Of a DNA stretch of 6,221 nt, positions 1 through 5,284 are shown piece by piece. The notes beneath the pieces are model-generated. The model worked only from the letters and a program-made list of their open reading frames with translations. It did no database searches and was not told the origin of the DNA. A program made the translations under genes and the position numbers. Numbering within the stretch: the stretch's first letter is position 1; every line of letters starts with the position of its first letter. The DNA lies in the NCBI GenBank assembly GCA_030754805.1, contig JASLZO010000076.1:1-6221 (forward strand), read 5' to 3'. Origin of the DNA: Dehalococcoidia bacterium. GTDB taxonomy: Bacteria > Chloroflexota > Dehalococcoidia > UBA6926.

Positions 1-229
1 CCTCCTCGAACAGCCCATCCTCCTCCGCGGCGTAGAACGGAACGGCGTCTATGATCGGCAACACGCCGATCCTGATAGTCGTGGTGTCGTCCATCGATCC
101 GGAAGGCTCTGCCATCGGCATCTCCGCGGCCGACGTTGGCGTGGGGTCGGGGCCGTCGTCAGCGGCCGGTGAACATGCCATCAGCAGTCCGGCGGCGACG
201 ATGGCGAATCCCCAATACAGCTTCGTCAT
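1..229 (-). CDS. ABC transporter substrate-binding lipoprotein, NitT/TauT (NMT1/THI5)-like, N-terminal part
   Basis: Partial: 76 residues are visible and the rest lies beyond base 1. The protein starts with a short lipoprotein signal peptide: Lys3, a hydrophobic stretch at about residues 7-18, and a lipobox L16-M17-A18-C19. Cys19 would be the lipidated residue anchoring it outside the cytoplasmic membrane. A low-complexity Pro/Ser/Asp/Met linker follows (about 20-50). The first strand of the periplasmic-binding fold begins at about 52 (TIRIGVLPIIDAVPFYAAEE), a pattern typical of NMT1/THI5, SsuA and TauA-like solute-binding proteins, followed by DGLFEE. The ATG at 229 is supported by a ribosome binding site six bases upstream and by the position of the signal peptide. 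It lies 57 bases after ubiX on the same strand and may be cotranscribed. The substrate cannot be told from this fragment. The related fold of MqnA/MqnD is considered less likely because those enzymes are cytosolic. Confidence 0.8.
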   Translation of the reverse strand, partial: MTKLYWGFAIVAAGLLMACSPAADDGPDPTPTSAAEMPMAEPSGSMDDTTTIRIGVLPIIDAVPFYAAEEDGLFEE

Positions 230-235
230 TGAAAA

Positions 236-240
236 CCTCA
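236..240 (-). promoter_or_regulatory. Ribosome binding site of the binding-protein gene
   Basis: TGAGG on the minus strand, six bases before the ATG at 229. It supports this start, which also puts a lipoprotein signal peptide exactly at the N-terminus. Confidence 0.6.
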
Positions 241-280
241 AGACGGTCCTCCGATTTTCTCGTTCCGCTCTAAAGGCGAT

Positions 281-297
281 GTGAGGTCATTCCTCAC
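281..297 (-). other. Small hairpin spanning the ubiX stop codon
   Basis: Perfect 6-bp inverted repeat GTGAGG / CCTCAC with a 5-base loop that contains the ubiX stop codon (287-289). No T-run follows on the minus strand, so it is not a canonical intrinsic terminator. It could attenuate or process the message between ubiX and the binding-protein gene, or be a chance palindrome. Confidence 0.3.
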
Positions 298-916
298 TCG
301 TCGGGTTTTCTGGCATGCCCGTGTAGATTAGCGTCTCCGGTAGCCCGGTGTTTTCGATGCGGAGCGCATCGATGGCCTTCCTAGCAAGATATTCGACGAT
401 GTCGTCGACAGACTTCGGGTGCAGGTAGAACGCGGGGGCCGGGACCATGATCGACACTCCAATCCGCGCGAGTTTCTGCATGTTTTCCAGGTGGATCTCA
501 GAAAGCGGCGTCTCCCTGGGCATGAGGACCAACCGTCGCCGCTCCTTGATGGTCACATCAGCGGCGCGGCGCAGGAGGTTGTCAGCTATGCCGGTCGTGA
601 TCGCCGCCACGGTGGCCATGCTGCAGGGAGCAACGATCATTCCCGCCGTCGGCGCAGTACCGCTGGCGATCAGGGATCCGGTCTGATTCACCGGATGGAA
701 GCTGAACCGATCGTCGTGGTTCCACTCCTTGACGGCATCGGCGAACGCGTACTCCATCTCCTGTTGCCACACCTGACGACCGGCGTTCGAAGCCGTGAGC
801 GCGACGGGCACCTGGGCCTCGAGAAGGAGGTCCACGACCCGTTTTCCGACGGCGGCGCCGCTCCCGCCCGAGATACCAACGACGACCGTGTTCTTGCGAA
901 TCCCCTTCTGCATCAT
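287..916 (-). CDS. ubiX: UbiX/Pad1-family flavin prenyltransferase (MqnM-like)
   Basis: Transfers a dimethylallyl group to FMN to make prenylated FMN (prFMN), the cofactor of UbiD decarboxylases. The family works as a soluble flavoprotein. The protein is 209 residues, the usual length. Visible family blocks are the N-terminal flavin-binding motif GISGGSG (14-20), SNAG (43-46), APCSMAT (96-102), the basic segment KERRRLVLMPRETPL (124-138) with conserved Lys124, Arg134 and Glu135, IHLENM (141-146), and PAPAFYLHP (159-167). The segment with DD at 171-172 and Arg179 also matches the family C-terminus. The ATG at 916 overlaps the ubiA stop as ATGA. A second ATG at 913 is also possible. No clear ribosome binding site is seen, so translation is probably coupled to ubiA. 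Its place behind a UbiD and a UbiA gene means it very likely supplies prFMN to that UbiD. Family assignment is firm; assignment to menaquinone rather than ubiquinone synthesis rests on the neighbouring UbiA. Confidence 0.95.
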   Translation of the reverse strand: MMQKGIRKNTVVVGISGGSGAAVGKRVVDLLLEAQVPVALTASNAGRQVWQQEMEYAFADAVKEWNHDDRFSFHPVNQTGSLIASGTAPTAGMIVAPCSMATVAAITTGIADNLLRRAADVTIKERRRLVLMPRETPLSEIHLENMQKLARIGVSIMVPAPAFYLHPKSVDDIVEYLARKAIDALRIENTGLPETLIYTGMPENPTSEE

Positions 917-1806
917 TCGATGAAGACCGCGAGTGCGGTGAACCCGAAAACGGTGACCGCTATGTAGCCGTTGATGTTGAAGAACGCCACTCCGACCTTG
1001 GAGAGGTCGTTCGGTTTCACCAGTCGGTGCTCGTAGACGAGGAGCGAGGCAGCGATCAGGACGCCGATGTAGAAGGGCCACGCAAGGCTCATGGCGGCGC
1101 CGACGCCGACAAGTGAGCCGATGGTCAGGACGTGCATAGCCTTCGCCCACCAGAGCGAGGCCGCGTTGCCCCAGGTGGCGGGAATGGTGTGCAGGCCGTG
1201 CGCGACGTCGAAATCTCGGTCCATGCACTGGTAGATGAGGTCGAACCCCGCGACCCAGGTGGTGACGGCGAGGGCGAGGAGCACGGCTTCCCAGGGGAGA
1301 GTGCCGGTAACACCGATCCACCCTCCCGCCGGGGCGATGCCATCCGCGAACCCCAGCCAGAAATGACTGAGCCAAGTGAAGCGTTTCGAGTAGGAGTACG
1401 TGACGACGATCAGTGCCGCGAGAGGTGCGAGCACGAGCGCCGTCGTGTTCAACATCGCCGCAGCGGCCAAGAAAACGACCAACGAGACCGTTGCCATCGC
1501 GAACATTTCCGCCGAGCGGAGCCGGCCAGCAGGCAGGGCTCGACTCGAGGTGCGGGGGTTCAGCAGATCGATGCGCCGGTCGACCCACCGATTCGCGCTC
1601 ATCGCCAGCGTTCGAGCAGCGATCATGGCCACGGTAATCCAGAGAACCTGGCCCCCGGTCGGGAGGCCGTTCGCAGCAAGAATCATTCCAAGATAGGCGA
1701 AGGGCAGCGCGAAGACCGAGTGCTCGAACCGAATCGAGTCGAGCAGGAGTCCGATCCTGCCCATGAGAGACCATGGGCGGGCAAGTGGCGGCGCGGGCGA
1801 GGTCAT
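913..1806 (-). CDS. ubiA: UbiA-family polyprenyltransferase, menaquinone (MqnP) type
   Basis: Membrane prenyltransferase of 297 residues that joins a polyprenyl diphosphate tail to an aromatic ring acid. Both Mg-diphosphate-binding motifs are intact: N72-x3-D76-x3-D80 (NRWVDRRID) and Y192-x3-D196-x3-D200 (YQCMDRDFD). Further family blocks are NPRTSSRALPAGRL (83-96), YSYSKRFTWLSHF (137-149) and GLHTIPATWG (204-213). About nine hydrophobic segments can be traced, as usual for UbiA. The KRFTWLSH and FD-x3-GLHTIPA signatures resemble the subfamily once called 'putative 4-hydroxybenzoate polyprenyltransferase', found with the futalosine pathway (MqnP), more than E. coli UbiA. The likely acceptor is therefore 1,4-dihydroxy-6-naphthoate. 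The ATG at 1806 shares its A with the ubiD stop (TGATG) and lacks a strong ribosome binding site, pointing to translational coupling. The frame stays open further upstream, but that part lies inside ubiD and is not homologous. The MqnP reading is inferred from motifs, without a search. Confidence 0.93.
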   Translation of the reverse strand: MTSPAPPLARPWSLMGRIGLLLDSIRFEHSVFALPFAYLGMILAANGLPTGGQVLWITVAMIAARTLAMSANRWVDRRIDLLNPRTSSRALPAGRLRSAEMFAMATVSLVVFLAAAAMLNTTALVLAPLAALIVVTYSYSKRFTWLSHFWLGFADGIAPAGGWIGVTGTLPWEAVLLALAVTTWVAGFDLIYQCMDRDFDVAHGLHTIPATWGNAASLWWAKAMHVLTIGSLVGVGAAMSLAWPFYIGVLIAASLLVYEHRLVKPNDLSKVGVAFFNINGYIAVTVFGFTALAVFIE

Positions 1807-3278
1807 CAGATGCCGTACTCGGTCCACTTGCCGTCGACGAGGGACTTGATCTCCGGGGTCATCAGGATGTCCGGCATCCAATGCTTCCCGTCGCGCATCT
1901 CGGCCGCGGTCTTCCGGGTAGCGTCGATGCCGATCTTGCTGCCAATCTTCGGCGTCGGCGATCCTACATCCAGATCGTCCACCGGACCATCGGCGAAGAA
2001 GACGTCGCGGCGACCGTCGATGTTGTTCGTGACTCTCCAAGTGACCAGAGACAGGTCCTGTACATCCACATCGTGGTCGACCACGACAATAGTTTTGGCG
2101 AGCATCATCAACCCGAGGCCCCAAAGGCCATACGCAACCTTCTGTGGATGGCCTGGATACTCCTTCTTGATGGACACGATGACAAGGTTGTGAAAGATGC
2201 CCTCCGCCGGCATGTTCACGTCCACGACCTCCGGGAGTATGAGCCGCATCAGCGGCAGGAACATCCGCTCGGACGCTTTGCCCATCCAGTAATCCTCCTG
2301 GACGGGCCGTCCGACGACAATGGTGGGATAAATAGGGTCTCGTCGACGCGTGATGGCTGTGACGTGGAAAACCGGGTACTCGCTTTCGATCGAGTAGTAG
2401 CCGGTGTGGTCACCGAACGGACCCTCTGTCCGCGACTCGGACGGGTCGACGTACCCCTCAAGGACGTACTCGGCCTCGGCTGGGACGTCGAGGTCGACGG
2501 TCACGCCTTTCGCCACGGGAACGGGCTTTCCGCGGATGAACCCGGCCAGGAGGTATTCGCTGACGTCCGGCGGGAGCGGGGCGGAGCCGGCCCAGATGGT
2601 CGCTGGGTCGCCCCCGAACGCGACGGCGACTTCCATCCTCTGATTTCCCCGCTCGGACTCCATGCGCTGGTGGTGGGTACCGACCTTATGCGTCTGCCAG
2701 TGCATGCCGGTGGTGTTCCGATCGAACACCTGCATCCGGTACATGCCGAGGTTGTGGACCCCGGTGTCCGGATCTTTCGTGATGACGAGCGGGAGCGTAA
2801 GGTATCGGCCGGCGTCCTCCGGCCAGCAGCGAAGGACCGGGATCTGGAAGAGATCCACGTCGTCGCCAGCTATGACGATCTGCTGCGACGCCGGTTCTTC
2901 GGCCCGACTCGGTCCGATGCGCGCGATCTTTGCTAGGTCTCCCAACATGCGGAGCTTGTTCATCACTCCGGACGGGGGGCCCTGCGTCAGTTTCAGGGTT
3001 TCCTGGACCCTACCCTGGAGATCGTCAAGATGGTCTACGCCGAGCGCCCACGCGGCGCGTTCTGCCGTGCCAAACGTATTGATCAAAACAGGGATTTCAT
3101 ATCCCTCGACTTTCTCGAACAGCAACGCGGGACCGCCGGACTTGACTGTCCGATCAGTGATCTCGGTAATCTCCAAGTCCCAGGTGACCGGAGACGTGAC
3201 CCGTTTCAACTGTCCGCGGTCCTCGAGGAACGAGATGAACTCACGGAGGTCTCTGTACGATCGTCGAGCGTTTGCCAT
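1806..3278 (-). CDS. ubiD: UbiD-family prFMN-dependent decarboxylase (MqnL-like)
   Basis: Full-length UbiD (490 residues), a cytosolic decarboxylase that uses prenylated FMN and a divalent metal. Key residues line up with known UbiDs: N176 and R181 (NLGMYR), E241 (SEYLLAGF), and the EGPFGDHTGYY block with E285 and D290. These correspond to the metal-binding Asn/Glu and the Arg-Glu-Asp catalytic set, so the enzyme should be active. The N-terminal domain (about 1-120), the central prFMN-binding part (about 130-330) and the C-terminal oligomerisation domain all appear present. ATG at 3278 gives the conserved N-terminus (YRDLREFISFLEDRGQLKRV). A GGAGG lies 11 bases upstream, a rather long spacing. 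It is the first gene of the ubiD-ubiA-ubiX group. In that setting the likely substrate is prenylated 1,4-dihydroxy-6-naphthoate (futalosine route); 3-polyprenyl-4-hydroxybenzoate (ubiquinone route) is the alternative. Aromatic-acid-degrading UbiDs are less likely given the UbiA partner. Confidence 0.95.
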   Translation of the reverse strand: MANARRSYRDLREFISFLEDRGQLKRVTSPVTWDLEITEITDRTVKSGGPALLFEKVEGYEIPVLINTFGTAERAAWALGVDHLDDLQGRVQETLKLTQGPPSGVMNKLRMLGDLAKIARIGPSRAEEPASQQIVIAGDDVDLFQIPVLRCWPEDAGRYLTLPLVITKDPDTGVHNLGMYRMQVFDRNTTGMHWQTHKVGTHHQRMESERGNQRMEVAVAFGGDPATIWAGSAPLPPDVSEYLLAGFIRGKPVPVAKGVTVDLDVPAEAEYVLEGYVDPSESRTEGPFGDHTGYYSIESEYPVFHVTAITRRRDPIYPTIVVGRPVQEDYWMGKASERMFLPLMRLILPEVVDVNMPAEGIFHNLVIVSIKKEYPGHPQKVAYGLWGLGLMMLAKTIVVVDHDVDVQDLSLVTWRVTNNIDGRRDVFFADGPVDDLDVGSPTPKIGSKIGIDATRKTAAEMRDGKHWMPDILMTPEIKSLVDGKWTEYGI

Positions 3279-3289
3279 GGTCGGTCAGG

Positions 3290-3294
3290 CCTCC
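3290..3294 (-). promoter_or_regulatory. Probable ribosome binding site of ubiD
   Basis: GGAGG on the minus strand, 11 bases before the ATG at 3278. The sequence is strong but the spacing is longer than the usual 5-9. It lies just past the end of the TetR-like relic. Confidence 0.45.
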
Positions 3295-3307
3295 AGCCGG
3301 TCCCGTT

Positions 3308-3600
3308 CACGCCCACGCTGTTGAGGAGCAGGAGTTGCAGCGCCGGAGCCGCGGATTCCAACCGATCTGGAGTGCCGGTGAAGAGCCAATGAAGGATGCT
3401 CTCGTTGAGGGCGCCCATACACGCGTACGCGGCCAGTTCGGATTGTATTCCTTGCATTGGCGGGCTTCAAGCAGGGGAGACGAGGTGTCCGGCCGTCCGT
3501 ACCATGGCGAACGTGGGTCGCTTCCGGGCGGTTGGAACTCCGGATCCACGAATGGTTCCTGTTGGCCGAGGCGGCGGACGCGCATCAAGCGCTCGAAAGC
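3308..3600 (-). pseudogene. Decayed TetR/AcrR-family regulator, C-terminal domain remnant
   Basis: No intact gene is present, but minus-strand pieces in different frames together resemble a TetR ligand-binding domain. The clearest piece is 3457-3308: SELAAYACMGALNESILHWL, then FTGTPDRLESAAPALQLLLLNSVGV. This is the typical last two helices of TetR regulators. In that frame a TGA (3470-3468) lies just upstream. Weaker continuations sit in other frames: LLEARQ (3474-3457), ARKRPTFAMVRTAGHL (from 3529, ending at a TGA at 3469-3467), and AFERLMRVRRLGQQEPFVDPEFQ spread over 3600-3532. The N-terminal helix-turn-helix is not found; the opposite-strand small gene occupies that place. The last frame also runs on into ubiD without its own stop. 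This suggests several frameshifts plus a truncation. Sequencing errors are possible but would have to be multiple. The C-terminal piece is fairly convincing; the upstream pieces are tentative. Confidence 0.5.
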
Positions 3601-3643
3601 CGGGCCACGTCCTGAAAGCATTTGCTGATCCCCCGGCAGACCA

Positions 3644-3651
3644 AGAAAGGA
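3644..3651 (+). promoter_or_regulatory. Ribosome binding site of the small plus-strand gene
   Basis: AGAAAGGA, six bases before the ATG at 3658. It decides this start over an in-frame TTG at 3622, which has no comparable site. Confidence 0.65.
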
Positions 3652-3657
3652 CCGCCG

Positions 3658-3897
3658 ATGGCAAAGACATACGACGAACTCGTCGAGGACTGGAAACGAG
3701 CCTTCGTTAGAAGGCGAGATCACCTGATGATCATGATGGGAGACCCGGAAGGTGCGATCGAAGACGAGCACAACCTGGTGGAGACATTTATCACGGGGCT
3801 CGAAGGCGCGGACCCGCTACAGCTGCTGCCAATCATGTACGCCACGGCCCAAGCGTGGGCGACCGTAGACCTCATCGCGGCACAGCAGGCCGAGTAG
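3658..3897 (+). CDS. Small hypothetical protein, 79 residues
   Basis: I do not recognise a family. The protein is acidic overall and looks alpha-helical. Residues 5-23 form an amphipathic, charged helix (YDELVEDWKRAFVRRRDHL). A Met-rich turn (MIMMGDP, 24-30) follows, then an acidic stretch, then two helices with regular hydrophobic spacing (38-48 and 53-76), the last ending in QQAE. There is no signal peptide, transmembrane segment or Cys/His metal motif, so a small cytosolic protein is expected. Support for a real gene comes from an ATG start with a good ribosome binding site and a protein-like hydrophobic pattern. It is the only plus-strand gene, divergent from ubiD and convergent with the CoA-transferase gene. 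No promoter could be singled out upstream. Confidence 0.65.
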   Translation: MAKTYDELVEDWKRAFVRRRDHLMIMMGDPEGAIEDEHNLVETFITGLEGADPLQLLPIMYATAQAWATVDLIAAQQAE

Positions 3898-3911
3898 CAA
3901 GGGCACGGCGA

Positions 3912-3935
3912 CCCTGACGGTGAAGCCGGTCAGGG
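3912..3935. terminator. Hairpin between convergent genes, possible bidirectional terminator
   Basis: Inverted repeat CCCTGAC (3912-3918) / GTCAGGG (3929-3935), extendable by two more G-C pairs across a single-base bulge, with a 5-base loop. It sits 14 bases after the stop of the small plus-strand gene and covers the minus-strand stop at 3930-3932. There is no T-run on either side, so the terminator reading rests only on the hairpin and its position between convergent genes. Confidence 0.4.
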
Positions 3936-5264
3936 GACAGACGGGTCGTAGTCCATCCCGATGTGGCCCCCGCGCGCGAACTCGGCATATTTCTCGTCGG
4001 TGAAACCCAGGACCTGCTTGTAGACGTACTCGTTGTCCTCGCCGAGCCGTGGCGCGTGGCGCCACAGGTGGTTTGGCCCGGACTCCATGCGAAAGAGCGG
4101 GCCGGGATGCCGATATTCGCCGTCGATCTCCGGATGGGTCAATGTCTCGTAGAAGCCTCGTTCCTCCATGTGTGGGTCGGCCAGCGCGTCCGCCTCATCC
4201 ATGACGGCGCCGGCCGGCACTCCAGCGGCCTGGAGCCGGTGCATCAACTCGGTCGCATCAAGGGTCTCGGTCCAACTGCTGATGATCCCGTCCAGTTCAC
4301 CCCGGTTTCCCCACCTGTCGAGGCTGTTCTTGAATCGATCGTCCGACGCGAGTTTGCTCGCCCCCATGACCTCACAGAGTTTCTGGAATTCGACATCATC
4401 CCGGCACGCGATGGTGAGCCATCGATCGTTTCCCGCACAGGCGTAGACGTTATGCGGCGCCCAGTAGAGATGCTGGTTCGCGAGCTGCGTATGGACCCTC
4501 CCATTCATCGAGAAGTCCATGATGAAATCGCCGAGGAACGGGACGAAGTTTTCTGCGGTCGGGAGTTCGATCATGACGCCTTTGCCGGTGCGTTCTCGCT
4601 GGCGCAGGCCCACCATCATGGCGAGGGCGCCGCCGATCCCTCCTGCTGCGTCCGACGGGACTCCACTGGCTCCACGATCGAGGTCCTCCTCCGGGTACGC
4701 GCGCAAGGCCGGATGGCCGGAGAGGGACTCCATGTGGTTTCCCCAAGTCCGGTAGTTCTTGTAGGGGCCTTCCAGTCCAAAACCCGGCTGGCGGACCAAC
4801 ACGAACCGAGGGTTAATCGCCGAAAGACGCTCCCAGGTCACGCCGAGACGCTCCATACTTACAGGTACGTTGTTTTCGATCAGACCGTCTGATCGGCGGA
4901 CCAGTTCTTCGAAGACTTCCCATCCCTCCGGCTTCGTAATGTCGACGGTCATGCTCAGCTTGTTGCGACTGTTGGCATTGAAGATAGCGTGGCGATTCCA
5001 CGGTCTCTCTTTCCCGTCTCTCTGGGCGTAGCCGAGAGCGCCTCCTCGGTCGACCATGGCCTGCGGGGGTCGCGCCATGTCGCCGCGGGTGCTTGTCGCC
5101 ATCCGCTGGATCGACTCGATCCGGATGACCTCGGCGCCCCAGTCGGCTAGCTGCATGGTCCCGTACGGACCAGCCCAGACCACGGTGATGTCGAGGATGC
5201 GCAGTCCCTCGAGTGGCAACCCTGTACGGGGTCGGGGTGCGGGATCGGGTTGATCTGATGTCAT
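3930..5264 (-). CDS. CaiB/BaiF family (class III) CoA transferase, catalytic-type copy
   Basis: Transfers CoA between carboxylic acids, via enzyme-bound anhydride and thioester intermediates on an aspartate in this family. The protein has 444 residues, a usual family length. The N-terminal Rossmann-like part shows LEGLRILDITVVWAGPYGTM (18-37) and LADWGAEVIRIE (39-50), then the NKLSMTVDI strand (101-109), the linker INPRFVLVRQPGFGLEGPY (150-168) and SDAAGGIGGALAMMVGL (204-220). Asp205 aligns with the catalytic Asp of formyl-CoA transferase (Asp-x3-Gly). The small domain with the second half of the fold follows (about 225-340), with the wrap-around C-terminal section after it. ATG at 5264 has TAGGA four bases upstream. 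It starts 20 bases after the paralogous CoA-transferase gene, so they are probably cotranscribed and may form one enzyme. The acid substrates cannot be read from the sequence. Confidence 0.93.
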   Translation of the reverse strand: MTSDQPDPAPRPRTGLPLEGLRILDITVVWAGPYGTMQLADWGAEVIRIESIQRMATSTRGDMARPPQAMVDRGGALGYAQRDGKERPWNRHAIFNANSRNKLSMTVDITKPEGWEVFEELVRRSDGLIENNVPVSMERLGVTWERLSAINPRFVLVRQPGFGLEGPYKNYRTWGNHMESLSGHPALRAYPEEDLDRGASGVPSDAAGGIGGALAMMVGLRQRERTGKGVMIELPTAENFVPFLGDFIMDFSMNGRVHTQLANQHLYWAPHNVYACAGNDRWLTIACRDDVEFQKLCEVMGASKLASDDRFKNSLDRWGNRGELDGIISSWTETLDATELMHRLQAAGVPAGAVMDEADALADPHMEERGFYETLTHPEIDGEYRHPGPLFRMESGPNHLWRHAPRLGEDNEYVYKQVLGFTDEKYAEFARGGHIGMDYDPSVP

Positions 5265-5268
5265 GAGG

Positions 5269-5273
5269 TCCTA
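5269..5273 (-). promoter_or_regulatory. Probable ribosome binding site of the downstream CoA-transferase gene
   Basis: TAGGA on the minus strand, four bases before the ATG at 5264, inside the 20-base gap that follows the stop of the upstream paralogue. It supports this start, although the spacing is slightly short. Confidence 0.4.
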
Positions 5274-5284
5274 CAGTGCGGCGG

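Noticed and set aside
51..284. Plus-strand 77-codon open frame at the left edge
   Set aside because: The minus strand of the same stretch encodes a lipobox signal peptide and the start of a binding-protein fold with a ribosome binding site, which explains the open frame.
917..1774. In-frame upstream extension of ubiX that would give a 495-residue protein
   Set aside because: The extra part is Arg/His/Pro-rich and lies inside ubiA in another frame. UbiX homology begins at the ATG near 916, and the remaining length is normal for the family.
1807..2124. In-frame upstream extension of ubiA (403 residues)
   Set aside because: It runs through the well-conserved end of ubiD in another frame with no UbiA-like sequence. 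The TGATG overlap gives a natural start at 1806.
1132..2936. Long plus-strand open frames of 353 and 387 codons opposite ubiA and ubiD
   Set aside because: They are antisense shadows of strongly conserved minus-strand genes. Their composition (Arg/Gly/Asp/His-rich) is unlike a folded protein and they match no family I know.
3279..3657. Sigma-70 type promoter for ubiD or for the small divergent gene
   Set aside because: Some TTGG-like boxes occur, but none pairs with a credible -10 box at the right spacing, so no promoter is called.
3963..4892. Plus-strand 309-codon open frame opposite the CoA-transferase gene
   Set aside because: It is an antisense shadow in GC-rich DNA; the minus strand encodes an unmistakable CaiB/BaiF protein over its full length.
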